From Isoetes taiwanensis (taxonomy: Eukaryota; Streptophyta; Lycopodiopsida; Isoetales; Isoetaceae), in contig JAJEKV010000066.1 of assembly GCA_021234155.1 (NCBI GenBank), positions 2,158,128 to 2,222,127 on the forward strand: DNA of 64,000 bases, written 5' to 3'. Positions 51,011 through 63,480 of this stretch are shown here, piece by piece; the stretch's first letter is position 1; each line of letters starts with the position of its first letter. Position numbers and translations under genes: made by a program. The notes under the pieces were generated by a model, which was not told where the DNA came from, searched no databases, and worked only from the letters and a program-made list of their open reading frames with translations.

Positions 51011-53785
51011 TCCTTAACTAGAATCTCAAGCTAGCTAAGTATACTAACCGGTATCTTAGTTGGAACCATTGTCTCTCAAATTCTCCATCTCTCTAACTTG
51101 AAACTAGGTGCTCCTCCTCTCCAAAGTCCACCCAAATCGATTTCGTGCAAATTGGGGTTGCGGCCCCAATTTAATTAGCCCTCAATCAGCAAGTTCATTA
51201 GGGCCAATTGATTTGGCCCAAGTGGCACTTGCTACAATAGTGTCTTCTTCTCCAGTAATCTTCTTCACAACGACCACTTTTCTTCTCAACTCGGCCAGTA
51301 CCTTGGGGGGCAGAGTCTCTTTATGTTTTGCATTGTTAGCCTTTCAATTCTTTAGGAAGTCCTTTGACCAAAATATTTTTTTTTGTTATGTCATCATTAC
51401 TGACTTTGTACTTGTCTAGAAATCCAATTTCAGATAATGCCACAACCCTCGATAGCCTTTGTAACTCCACTCCTACAACTGACTTCATTGTACGTACATC
51501 CTTCACATGGCTGCAGACAGCAGGGATTGAGGCAAGAAGATTATCAAGAGTAGATCAACAGAAGGATTTGATGTGGGAGATTATCACGATAATCTCCCAT
51601 TGGTTATCACAGTAATCTTCTGCCAGGAGGAGTTCTCTACTATAATAGTTTTTGATCGGATGGCTGGGAGCAGTTAGGCCATGATAATCTTCGACAACAA
51701 AGATTTAATAAAATGATATCAAACCTTGGGTTGGTCATCCGCTTACATTCTTTCTGATCTATTCATCTTTCAAAAATATCATATTGTGGTTGTATGTCAT
51801 CATATTTTTGAAATATGGGCAGAAGCCACAATTGATCCTAAGAAGGAATCTTTTGATAACAAAACAACCCCAATTAGAGTTTTGCAATTGTTTTTTAAGA
51901 TAGATGTCACAGATGCTTTCAGGGGCTTAGTCGATACTAATGGGCCCTTGATAGATATCCATGAGGACGGGAGTACTACCAGTAGGCCACGAGGTGATTG
52001 GAGATGGCTAGCAGACCATAAGTCTGTAATCAGTTTATCGGGACTATTTTCGGGGAAGTTGTAAGTTGCACCTAGAGGCCAATTTGTGGCATGTAAATGC
52101 TATTTTCTCAGGTAAGGAAAGTGAATTTAAATGTTAATGTCTAAAAGGCATCACGTGTCAGATGAGATTGGGGACAAAATTGGATTGTCCAATTTTGTGA
52201 AGAGCTTTTGCTCTGATGCAAATAAGGGAACCGTAAATCCGGCCGATTGTGGACTTCCGAATGCATGCTGGACTTCCGAATGCATGCTGGACTTCCGAAT
52301 GCATGTGGCGCTTCTCCTTAAGCTAAGTCGGAAGGAGAGGTAATGCGGAAGCACCCGTTCCAGATTTTGAAGAGCTTGGAAGTAATTTAGGACTACTTTA
52401 TTCCTTGCAATTCAAGGCTGATCTGATCAGGGCAGACCAATTCCTGCCTCTAGGAGGTCATAGGGTATTCGAGAGTTGTGAATTTGTATTAGTCTTTACT
52501 TGCTTATAACATTCTCTATATTGTGTGGTTAATGAAGCTAGACTTCATTTAATCTGAAAGATCATATCTTGATAGCACGGGAGATCGGGGACCTGGAGGT
52601 GCTACGAAATATAAGAAGTTAGACATCTTTAAAATTTTCAAGAAGATTAAACATAGTACTGGAGTACTGTGTGGTTGAAGCATGACTTCAATCCCTCTAC
52701 AAGTTTATGTGGGATTTCTTGTAGTTAGCAGTATTGGGTGTTGCTATTAAGAAGCAAGGCTTCTTGATTGGTCTCTCAGAACCAATCGATTGTGGGGAAT
52801 CTGAGATCCATAGATGAGGGCGGTAAATCGATTGAGCCACTTTTATTTTGCTTCTAGTGTAAGGTGTAGTCTGGGACTCACGCTATACTTGTTAGATTCG
52901 TGGATCTATCCAAGGGTTGATAAGGCTCGTGACAATAGATTTTAATGAGTGATTCTTTATATGTTTTTTATAGCATGTCTTTGTGTTTTTTAGTAAGGAG
53001 TATTCTTTTATTCCGTTCAATTGTGAGATTATTTATTTTACTCATCAATGTTACGAGAACTATTTAAATAAAAGTTGGATATATATATATATAGTATTAT
53101 CTTGATCAATTTGCACCAAATTTTGATGTTGGCTACCACTTCAATCGACATCTAAAAGCATTGTCAGTGCATCATTTGTCAATATTGCTTGAATCACCTC
53201 CTTGTCTTTTGGATTATATCCCAATACCTTGTTGTAGGCATAATATATGTACTTGTAGAGTATGAATCTACTCTCGTAATCATGTTTCACAAATACTGGA
53301 CAAATTCATTTAGGGTGTGCACTAACCTCAATTTTGTAAATGGCAGTATACCTTCTAAGCTCATAAATTGCATGCTTTCCACTTGTAATAATCTGTTTAC
53401 TAACTACTTTTGCTTCTATATCAAAAGATCACTCTAGATTCACATCTTTATTACTCAATTTAGCCATTTTATTGACATGCCTTATATTTTTAACTCTAAC
53501 GAAGCTACTTCGAAATATCAGTAGAATACTGATTGCATGTAGACGACAACCTCTCCCCTCAAATCTGCTACTCATGAACACTTGCAATTCTTCATCTTTA
53601 TGTTGACTCATGTAACTCGCCAAATACTAGGTCTGCTTGAAGCATCATAATTACTACACTCAAAATACCATATATGTTGCAAAATGGTCGAATAAAACCA
53701 CGCCATTTGTTCCTGTTCTCCATTTCAATGTCTTCTGATCCCATAAAAAAAAGGAGCAACAATGATTTGTTCCACTTATTAATAC
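51011..53785. other. No gene recognised
   Basis: Open frames such as 51726-52064 have no recognisable domain. Small features are a 24-base palindrome at 51575-51598 (GGGAGATTATC and its complement) and a 19-bp triplicate at 52250-52305. Confidence 0.45.
52250..52305. repeat. 19-bp tandem repeat, three copies
   Basis: TGGACTTCCGAATGCATGC is repeated three times without change, apart from the truncated end of the last copy. Confidence 0.92.
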
Positions 53786-53789
53786 GTGT

Positions 53790-53961
53790 TTCACATTTAC
53801 AACTAGTTATAAAAATGTGATCCATACATCTCACCTCCTCCTCAAAGCCCAACTAGCCTAATGGTTGGAATCTACTTCACATTTACAACTAGTTATAAAA
53901 ACGTGATCCATACATCTCACCTTCTCCTCAAAGCCCAACTAGCCTAATGGTTGGAATCTAC
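53790..53961. repeat. 86-bp tandem duplication
   Basis: 53790-53875 and 53876-53961 differ at only two positions. Each unit contains CACATTTACAACTAGTTATA and ends GGTTGGAATCTAC. Confidence 0.92.
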
Positions 53962-56680
53962 TTCTATGACTCTAATTTGTGGACAACCAACTTATTGTCT
54001 TCACAGAATCATCCATTTGTGAATGCGACATAGTGTGGATTATCTTGTCTAGACAATGACTTCCTGCTTCAGAATTACTGATTGCGGATATCCTTCTCAC
54101 GATGGTTCGGTTATTACCAATGGATCCAGATTCCACTTTTAGTTACTTGTTCATTAATTGCGTTCATCCATGCCTAGGGCTTATTCCAGAGCCAACACTT
54201 CTTTCTAATATTCCTAACAGATTTGAAACATTAGGTCATGTTCCCAAGTGTCTACCGTCCAACCATGCTTTGTCTTTAGAACCTTTCAAGAGTGCTTCCG
54301 TCATACCAAACATACATGTATCATATAAATTCATAGTCTTTTGATATTCCCTAACCTCTAGCCAGCTTCTATGCCTGGATTCAAACATGTTGGTTTGAGG
54401 GACATATATGATACTGGCTATGTCCATTCCTGTGAGCATACAATTTCCATCTGCTCGTCCTCTGGTGCCATCACCACAACTACGAATCTAACGACTTGAT
54501 GTCAATCTCGTCAGCTTTTTCGAGCTGCTAATCAATAATTTTATAATAAATATCATTCGCAATTTCAATTGTTATTGCTTTTCTCCATTTTCTTCATAGG
54601 TCTAGATGCTAAAACTAGTAGGCCTCATAAAGGTACTTATTTGTATGTCGTTACAAGCACTGCTCATAATGAAATTGACATGAGCGCTCTCCAATTAATA
54701 ACTCATGACCATTGTTGAACACATCTTGTACTGATGTTTGGTTAGGTTAGCCTATGCTTCATCGGCCATGAATTTTCTAACTTCACCTTTGGAAAACCTT
54801 TGCTCTCCATCATCTTATTTAGTTTCTCCCAAGATTATCTCTGTGCAATGTAATCTTCAATTTTCATGTCACATAAGGCAATAGTTTGTAGAGCTCTTAT
54901 TCTACAATACAAATGATATTATCTCTTGAATTGCAGAAATAACGAAATGAAATAAAGTAATTTACCTTGGATCATAGACATGATATCCTAAGGTTGTCTA
55001 AGTGGGAATACATGACATCGTTGAAATGAACCCAACTATGTTGCAAATCTCCTTTGGAATCATTCTATTTACTAAATCCACTCTTGAACCAGGTCTGACA
55101 GTGGACGCTTCGAATATGTACTAACATCTTTCATTCTCATCATCATGCAATTGGTAAGGAAACAAGGAACAATAGAAGTACCGGTATCTAATATAGTGTT
55201 TCACGTATAAAATTTGAGAAACTCGTTTCCTCCTTTTTTGTTCAGAGCCTTAGCTTTATAAATCTACATTTGTAATCTAAAATAGCAAAGTGTCTATAAA
55301 AAATGCCCTTTCTAGGCGTTGGATGGAAAATTAATACAGTATCTTCCTTGATTACTCAATTGTTCTAGTTCTTTTAAGGAATTCATCCACACTTACAGAA
55401 TCTATTGTTTGAACAGTCAAGATTTTCTCTTCGAAATTTACATTCCAACAAAGTCCATTGCAAGATCGTGTCGTGTTTTTTTGGCTCCTTTTATAGTTGA
55501 TAGTGTATTTGCACCTCTAGTGTTGCCTTGACCACATAAATACTTTTCCTTGTCTCTGCAACTTTGATAGGATGATATGACTTCTATATGAAAGGCGAAC
55601 CTTATATAGCCTGTATTATTTTAAAAGCAATAGTATATTTTGAATGTGCATTGACTTATGCATTTTAGTTGTTCTTATCTTAGCTTATCTTACAAAATAA
55701 ACAATTGACCATAGATAGTTCTTCGACAAATGGTGTATGCTTCATGGTCCCGCTCTATTGCACTTCGTTTAGTTTCTCAGCTCCCAGTTCTTGCATCATA
55801 AGTGGCGACAACATTGGCTAATTTTATACAGCCCGAAAAATTAGAACCATATGAGAATATTCCTAGCAGACATGAGGATCCATGTTCTGTTCCATACCTG
55901 ACATAGGCTCGGAATATTTCTCTTCACTTGGGAGCTCGTAAACTACCGTATCGTTATAAGACTATGAAAAATGATTCACCCTTACAGATTACTGACCTCA
56001 AATGCCCAACTCTTCAGCTTACTACTGCTAACTGAGCTCTCACTTATATTATATTCTATAGAGGGCGTCTACAGATATATAGCATGCTAGAGAACTGATA
56101 ATTTTATCAGTCACAATTACAGGTGATCCAAATTCTCTATCAAGTGCATAGACTTTGTCAATGTTCAGCTTAACAACGTAGAAAGTGAAATGTTCTCATT
56201 GAGCTTTGTAAAATTATTGAGTACAAATTGATTCCCCTAGAAGGGGTCAAAAATTTGCAAATTCTTAAAAATTAAATGCTCCAAAACTAGAGAATCATCG
56301 AGAGCATGATGAAACTAAAGAATAAAAGATTAAAGATGGCTTATCCACTGCTTGGTCTATGCAAAGATAAGAAAATTGATGATTGCTTCTCATCGAGATG
56401 AAAAACCGTGCTATTTTCGAGTTTTTGAGGACCTAATGAGAAATGGTCGCCAATGCTCTCAAGAAATGACGGTGGGGCCTGAACCAGAATAGAGAAAACT
56501 TGTACAACGTTGCACCAAGCAAATAGTTGACGCACAACCCCTCGCACTCTGACAACCACGAGACCTCAAAAATAACCTGCAGAGACAATGCTGAAAGGAA
56601 AATAACTTGTCAGGGAGTTAGATGCCTCAGGCAAGAATGCGCTCCACTGCATAATATAAAAAACATAAATATAGTAAGAT
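53962..56680. other. AT-rich intergenic region, no gene recognised
   Basis: Many short broken open frames on both strands. I could not match any to a transposase, RT or plant gene. Confidence 0.45.
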
Positions 56681-56682
56681 TG

Positions 56683-56950
56683 GACGGCTCTAGGACCATG
56701 TCGAGAAAGCAAAAGAACAACCGACCAATCAGGAATTGTTCGCGGAATAACCGACGCGGCAAAAACATCTGATTAGTGCTGCCTTGGAGGCTATAGTGCC
56801 ATGCCGAGAGAAAATGAATAATAAATACACTCTCGGAGGCTACAATGCCACGCCGAGAAAAAATAAATAACAAATACTATCTCAGAGGCTACGGTGCCAA
56901 ACCTAGAAAATGAGATTATGCAGAAACATTGGAGGGCACTGTGCCACAAC
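56683..56950. repeat. Degenerate tandem array of about 48-bp units
   Basis: Clear units start near 56783, 56832 and 56881 and share GGAGGCTA(C/T)(A/G)(A/G)TGCCA(C/T)GCCGAGA followed by AATGAATAATAAATAC-like sequence. Weaker copies occur near 56685 and 56928. Confidence 0.7.
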
Positions 56951-57146
56951 ATAGTGAATCAAAGACATCATGTAGACAATCCGAAAAACTGCAAACACGA
57001 CCAACAAGCTCTAACATGGCAGAGGGAGATGGGGGATGGAAAACTTGTAGAGCTAACAGAGCAGAAAGAAAGAGAGCTTAGGAGAACGCCGATGACTAGA
57101 AATGAGAAAAGAGGCATTATAATTAGGAGATGCGAGAAAGAACGTC

Positions 57147-57208
57147 CCCATCCAAGGAATGTCGGTTCTATTGTTATCGCAATAGAACTGTGGCATTCCT
57201 AGGATGGG
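57147..57208. repeat. Foldback hairpin, about 28-bp stem
   Basis: CCCATCCAAGGAATG at the left and CATTCCTAGGATGGG at the right, with GTTCTATTG / CAATAGAAC nearer the loop, pair with a few mismatches around a six-base TTATCG loop. Confidence 0.75.
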
Positions 57209-57209
57209 T

Positions 57210-58450
57210 TCTATGATACAACCAATTGGCCAATAGAAGAGGAATCTATCCCAAAAGAATGGAACAAATCAGGATGACAAGGAAAAAGGAGGGCAAAAAG
57301 TAAAACAAAAGGAGAAATTGGCAAAAAAGGGGGACTAGAACAGATCAGGCAAAGGGGACAAACAAAGAAACTACAAAGCAAGGATGATGGAGTCACTGAG
57401 AAAATCAGTGCAGAGGGCGAAGAACATGAATATGTAGCATAATAACAGGGGTTTTTTTTTGTGTTTTTGTACGCTTTTCACAAAGGTTTTCCTAAGATTT
57501 CATGATGTATTCGAATGGATGTACTAATGCGTACGTCTAGAGTGCACCATTTCTTAGTCGTCGATTTAGTTTTTTTTTTTCAATGGTCCAACATCCAAGG
57601 GCTCACAACAAAAGCCCTCTTTTTATTTTAGGGGCTGAACATGCAAGCCTCCTGGATATGCTATGCTACATATTGTTCTTGCTTTTCGTCATGCGGAGAG
57701 GATGATGCGCTTTGACGGATGCTTGCTTCAGCGGTTTGTGCTACATATTCAAAGTTTCCATGGCATGGTGCGGTGGGTTTCAAGGCAAATGCGGTCTTTT
57801 TTCATTCTTGTGCATCCACGGATGATGCGAGGAAGCGTGTGGGTATGGGGAATGGAAGGTGGCCTTGGCCTTTGTCCAGAATGGAGCCTTCCGGTGATGC
57901 GCTTCTCCCAATAGAACCAAAGGCAAAATAGGGTCTCCAATTCGATTTCGGAAGAACGCGTCAAAAGAACAAGCCAGTGGGGTGATTCACCGGAATAGGG
58001 CTTAAAGTTCATACCAAAAACAGAAGTGATACATATGGCTATGGCCCCTCCGAAACTGGCTTTTCTGTACTGCGTGGTTCATAACTAAGCAAACAAATAG
58101 AATATTTCGAGCACCCATTTGAGAAAAGGGATAAGTGCACCGGTTTAGCCATGCAACCTAGCTAGGCATCGGATTGAGCAGAAAAGCAAAAGGCCCTGAA
58201 TTTCAATCTGTCACAGAGTTCTCCGATCAAATGTTATAATGGTTTTGGGATCTGGGCATCTCCATGTTCTGTTCTTTGGCCTCCGGTAGTCTGCGGTGTA
58301 GGAAGCAAAGACACTTGGTGATCTCTCCAAAACACCAATCAGAAGATTCAGGGAGAAGGAGAAGCTGCAGACAGATTGAGACAGGCAATGCGAGAGATTA
58401 GTAGTTTGACGAATGGGAAAGAAAGTTAGCATCATCAAGTGTTCAGGATT
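57210..58450. other. No gene recognised
   Basis: The longest frames (around 57663-57931) are open but have no recognised domain. Confidence 0.4.
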
Positions 58451-58456
58451 TTTTAC

Positions 58457-58810
58457 AGTTTGAGTCTTTTTATCGGTTCTGGGCCAGGATTGCCATCCGG
58501 GCATTTCAGCGTGATTTATTCATTCAAGGATACTACCGCAGAGGGGTTTCATCTTCGAGGAGCTTTTCCAAGAAGGGAAGAGCTTTTTCGCATCGGCTAT
58601 TCACGTTTCTGGCAATGTAGCTCTGATGCTGCATTGTTATTTCAATGCTGTTACTTTTGTGCTTCCTATGAGCGACCTCTTGTGTGTCAAGGTTGGCAAG
58701 ATGAGGAACAAATTCATCATCTTGCAACGTGGTTAAAGGAAGAAGGTGATGACAAAGAAAAGCATCTTTTCTTTCATATCTTCAAAGAATACAAGGTTGG
58801 CTCAACGTAA
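58457..58810 (+). other. Possible exon of an unrecognised gene
   Basis: The interval begins after a good acceptor (ATTTTTTACAG at about 58447-58457) and ends at a consensus donor (CGTAAGT at 58807). One frame stays open across it and ends in DDKEKHLFFHIFKEYKV; another reads FYRFWARIAIRAFQ at the start. I do not recognise the protein and found no partner exon, so this may be chance. Confidence 0.2.
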
Positions 58811-59830
58811 GTATCTTGTACTTAGTAAACTCCATAAGTCGCCACTAGTTGATCACTAAGTTTGCACTTTACTGGATATGGCATTGTTACGGAGCAGTTG
58901 TGTGGTTGATTCTCGCGACCAGCGCATCCGCATCCCCGTGTATGTTTTTACCTTGCTATTGTGTTGTATTATTTGCTTAACTGATAGTATTCCTCTTTGC
59001 ATGCTTTGTCAAGTATTAGTGAGCTTTTCCGTGTTCATATTTGAAGTAAAGTTTGTATTCATTGTGTTTGTTTTTTTCATCCTGAACAAAGTCCATTGAG
59101 TTCTGAGGCTTGATTCTTACTACTGCAACCAGAGTCTCTATATGTTCAGGATTTCGTGTGTTTCAAGTGTTATTTCGTGTGTTTCAAGTGTGTTGTATGT
59201 CCATATCAGCACGTCTTGTTTTTATTCTTAGGATTTAGCAGAACAAAAGTATGTTACAATTATCAAATGCCTATTTTGATTCTTTTCTAGAATAATAAGG
59301 CTCTTAAAATGCTCCAGGTGTGGGAAAGCAGCCTTTTTGGGAAAAAGGAGCATTGCTACTCAACAATTTGAAGCCATAAATAACATGAGATTCATTTAAT
59401 GCTATGATATTAGCTTATACTAGACATGAGAACCTTCAAGCAGGACATCATCTATTCCAGAGTTCTGCCAGAGAGTTTCCATCTAGAAAATGTGGTCTGG
59501 CCTTTTTACAAAGAGGCAGCCTCTGTATAAAATGATCATGTTCTTTGAGTGGTACTGGCTTTATATTGGGCGTCATGGCCCCCTCCAGTAAACCTTATGA
59601 TGTTATTGTTGTTTTTGCCCATTTTATAACAGTTTGTTTGCGTATATTTGGGCGGCTCTTGGTATGCAATGGAAATAATTTGTTTGTCTTGATGTTATTG
59701 TCCTTTTTAGTAATTAATGTTTACACCCATAAAGTTTACCTATGTTTGCTTTAGTTAGGGCCCGAAGGGCCCAAATTTTTTTTTAATATAACAATCAACA
59801 CACAACTACCATTAACATTATTAACATAAA
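58811..59830. other. Intergenic, no gene recognised
   Basis: T-rich sequence with a local duplication (ATTTCGTGTGTTTCAAGTGT twice at about 59150-59190). Confidence 0.5.
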
Positions 59831-60204
59831 CCATTGCATTTCACACATTTAAATTAAAATCCCCCTTAAACCCCCTTTGGTTTGGGTGCATATTCACACG
59901 GGGGGTTACTCCAGGCAACGAGAGCTGTCGGATGGGCATATTTGCCTTTTATTCCAAGATCTGGAACGTACATAGCGATCCTCGTTTGTGGGGTATGCAT
60001 GTACAAGTTTAAGTATACTGTATATTAAAGTTTGCAAAATACTATAAGGTTTGAGAGAATGTACTTAATAGTGTTAATTTTGTACATGTATTGTAAATAT
60101 ATTTTTGGGGCTCTCGCTGCCTTACGTAACCCCCCGTGTGAATATGCACCCAAACCAAAGGGGGTTTAAGGGGGATTTTAATTTAAATGTGTGAAATGCA
60201 ATGG
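59831..60204. mobile_element. MITE with 79-bp perfect terminal inverted repeats
   Basis: The left arm begins CCATTGCATTTCACACATTT and the right arm is its exact reverse complement for 79 bases (59831-59909 and 60126-60204). It extends imperfectly through a GGCA(A/G)CGAGAGC block to about 95 bases. A roughly 185-bp AT-rich core has no coding capacity. The family is uncertain because the target duplication is not clear. Confidence 0.85.
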
Positions 60205-61190
60205 ACACCAACAGAGAAAGAGGACTCAGGCAAATCAAGAGGAGACATGGTAAAGATAGAAATGAATGCTATGTAATCCAGAAAAACTATGTAATATGAT
60301 GGTGCAAATAAACCATAAATAAGTGAGAAAAAAGGGGGTAAATTCACACAAACATTATGGACTGAGTGAATAAATGGAGTCAAAGGGAAAAAATGAAAAG
60401 CAAACAAGTGGAGACAAAACGGGGAAAAAAGAATGAGAATGAGAATGAGAAAGAAGCAAAGGCAAAAAGGGCACTATGCAAAGAAATTACTAGTTATGAA
60501 AGTGAAAAAAGAGTCAAAATAGTGGAACCAATGCAGGAAAAGGATGCGAACACAACTAGACAAGCAAGTGTCATGAATGGAAATAAATCTCAAGTACGAT
60601 ATAGAGCAAATCAGAAAAAAGCACACATATGCATATTTTACAGGGAGCAAAGCATGGAAACAGGCAACTAACAAGGAGATAGTTGTGTATGCATATGAGA
60701 AAGTCGAGGACAATATAAGGCGATATAAAAAACTGATGCCAAAGATTCCATGGAGGCAAGACATCCTATGGGAAATCTATTAAAAAGTGAAGTAGATTTC
60801 TTGAGGAAATAATACAATGTAACCAAAGATGCATCCATGAGAGAGATCTGAGCAACCATGATAAAAGAGCATGTATAAGCTTACAAAGACATTCACAAGA
60901 AAAATTTGGGAATATTAGAGAAATGAACGTGCACTTACCCAGAGAAGGGACTGAAAGGATGTAACTACACGAACAAATAAAAACAATAGCCCAAAAACTA
61001 TCTATAACCTTAGAGCAAAAAAGAAAAGAGCATGCAGCTGGCACAATGGAGAGAAATACCACTTGATATGATTCATTGTTTATGGGAAGCTAAACTACTG
61101 AACAACAGCATCTTATTTGAAGATCAAGATCCAATTATCATATATCTCAAACAAATACATTGAAGAACATGGTTAACCACCCAACCGGGT
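60205..61190. other. Intergenic, no gene recognised
   Basis: A-rich sequence. The frame at 60366-60671 is low-complexity (KKNENENEKEAKAKR, partly from a GAGAAT run) and does not look like a gene. Confidence 0.45.
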
Positions 61191-61218
61191 CCACAGGGTT
61201 ATGGCAATGCAACTGGCT

Positions 61219-61350
61219 CAGCAAACAGTATCTGGCTACTCCGCGTAGACCATGAGCAAACAATATCTAGCTACTCCGCGTAGACCATTGGGCAAAGACA
61301 ATATCTGGCTTATTGGCCCTCCAGGTTAGTCTAGCTACTCCACGTAGCCA
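61219..61350. repeat. Tandem 36-bp units carrying CTAC-TCCGC-GTAG hairpins
   Basis: Two clear units (61219 and about 61254) share AGCAAACA(G/A)TATCT(G/A)GCTAC. Their hairpins are at 61236-61248 and 61271-61283. A third, with TCCAC in the loop, lies at 61335-61347. They lie just outside the large inverted repeat and use the same loop core. Confidence 0.75.
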
Positions 61351-61865
61351 CACATCATAAAAGCAATTGCAGATCTTTGAAGTCGCTATGACAGTAATTT
61401 GTGATCCCCTGTCACCTTTTCGGCCATTACTCCCTCATACGGATGAATTAGGATATATGCTATCCCAATTCGGAAACTAGACTCCGAGCTGGTTCCAAAG
61501 AGGTAAAGATCGCTGCAATCTGACCTTTGGTTTCCGAGATACGTCCAACTGAAGTTTCGGTTTTATTTATAGACCTCTCTGCGACTTTAGCCTTTTTTAG
61601 CATGCAGTTGCCTTTTTCTCAAAATATCTCCTTGCCTTTAATTAGATTATAGGACTTATTATATGGATATTATCTATGGCCTTTCTGTACAAAATATTTT
61701 GCTTGATCATTGATTCCCCTTGATATCTCTCCAACCAATGGTTCTCGACCCCATCCTAGATATCACAACCTTGCCATAGTTCCACAACTTTGCCATATTT
61801 TGCCATGCCCCATAATCCTACCGCCGTGCTATGACTCCGTATCAGTCCATCCCTTCTCAAAAAGA

Positions 61866-62163
61866 GATCGTCCGCGATCGTCCGAGTACGTTCCAGTTTG
61901 GTCCATCCCTTCTCAAGGTGATAGTCCCATGTTCAACGTGCACCTGGGAGTTCCTATACCCCGCGAACTCAAGAATGGTTATACAAGTTATTGTACTTCC
62001 ACAGTACCTTATAACTAGGAACCTCCGCGTCCCTATTCTTTTCATCCCTGCAAAAACTCTAGAAGCAGTTATGGATATCCGCGTACTTCCGCAGTACGAT
62101 ATATCCTTGTACCTCCGCGGTACTACTTGATTGTATCTCCGCGATACAGTATCTCCGCGATAC
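61866..62163 (+). repeat. Mini-hairpin array, left arm
   Basis: Short palindromes with a TCCGC-type loop lie at 61866-61879 (GATCG/CGATC), 61993-62007 (GTACT/AGTAC, loop TCCAC), 62083-62097 (GTACT/AGTAC), 62109-62123 (GTACC/GGTAC), 62133-62147 and 62149-62163 (both GTATC/GATAC). Stems vary but stay paired, while the loop is nearly constant. Confidence 0.8.
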
Positions 62164-62178
62164 AGATGCAATTTTTGT

Positions 62179-62365
62179 CAGGCCTATTGTGTTGCAACCA
62201 CAATTACCGCTCTTCAAAAATATACATCATGCACTCTTGTTCAAGCATATTGTGCTGCAAACACAATTACTGATCTACCAAGAGGCATTCACAATTAGTG
62301 CACCATGTTCAGGCCTATTACGTTGCAATCATAATTACCAATCTACCATGGGTACACACAAGAAA
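62179..62365. repeat. Three tandem units of about 65 bp, left arm only
   Basis: Units start at about 62179, 62242 and 62310 and share TCA(G/A)GC(C/A)TATT, GTTGCAA and ACAATTAC. The counterpart is missing from the right arm, so this is an expansion or insertion unique to the left arm. Confidence 0.7.
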
Positions 62366-63480
62366 TAAAATTCTTATTCTCTATTCCGCATAAAGAAAAT
62401 CAACTTACAAACTTTACCCATAAGTCTGTCCCATAGGAAATAATTTGAGATTCCGCATCCAAATTTTTAGTATCCGTATCCTTGACAGCTTGTACGTAAA
62501 GTTCCTTCCCAACGCTTATCACTAAGCAAACCTGCAATTAAGGTCAAGTGTTAATATAGATGACTTCCCAAGTCAAATATTTATATAAATGACCCCCACG
62601 GCCAATCAGTCTCTCAGATCACCACGATCTGACTCCGCAACCCCAAGCAAGATGCTTTTATTTATTCCATAATCTCCCAAAGGATCATAGGAATTCCCCA
62701 ATAATTCGAACTCGTTCTCAACAAGTCGGTCCCTATATGCTTCAAGCATTCTCCACGAAAGCATCGAGCTTTTTTTTTTTTCTCTCTTCTTTTAGCCCAT
62801 AGATTCTTCTGGGAATCTATGGGCTATGGAAACATCACTGGGATTTGAATTCCTACTTTTGATTTGAATCAAAGAAGATGGAACTAGTGGTGGTATTATA
62901 CTCTAAGGCTGTGACACACCAAGAATCTTGCAAGTTTGTGCTGCAAGTGTGTTGGGGTCAAGTATATGAGTGAACTGGCGAATCCTTGGAGCGTGGCGTC
63001 CAAGTAAGGAGGATTTGACGACTATTGCTGCAAGTGAAGCTGGAGCATCAGTAGCAGAGAAAAGAAAAGCTCGGTGCTTTCGTGGAGAATGCTCGAAGTA
63101 TAGGGACCGACTTGTGAGAACGAGTTCGGATTATTGGGGAAATTTCTATGATCCTTTGGGGGATTTTGAAATAAATAAAAGCATCTTGCTTGGGATTGCA
63201 GAGTCAGATCGTGGTGATCTGAGAGGCTGGTTGGCCGTAGTATAAATATTTGATTTGGAAGTCATATTAACACTTGACCTTAATTGCAGGTTTGCTTAGT
63301 GATAAGCGCTGGGAAAGAACTTTAGGGACAAGTTGTTAAGGATATGGATGCAAAAATTTGGATGCGGAATCTCAAATTGTTTCCTATGGGACAGACTTAT
63401 GGGTAAAGTTTGTAAGTTGATTTTCTTTATGCGGAATAGAGAATAAGAATTTATTTCTTGTGTGTACCCATGGTGGATTG

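Noticed and set aside
53429-54439. hAT-like transposase remnants on the minus strand
   Set aside because: A short FIRPF...LQADLVF string looked suggestive, but no zinc finger, catalytic or C-terminal hAT block could be aligned around it.
57663-57931. Two overlapping plus-strand frames as a small gene
   Set aside because: No similarity to a known protein, no convincing splice sites, and two competing frames of similar length.
60366-60671. Lysine/glutamate-rich open frame as a gene
   Set aside because: Low-complexity A-rich sequence with a GAGAAT run, no domain and no splice or promoter context.
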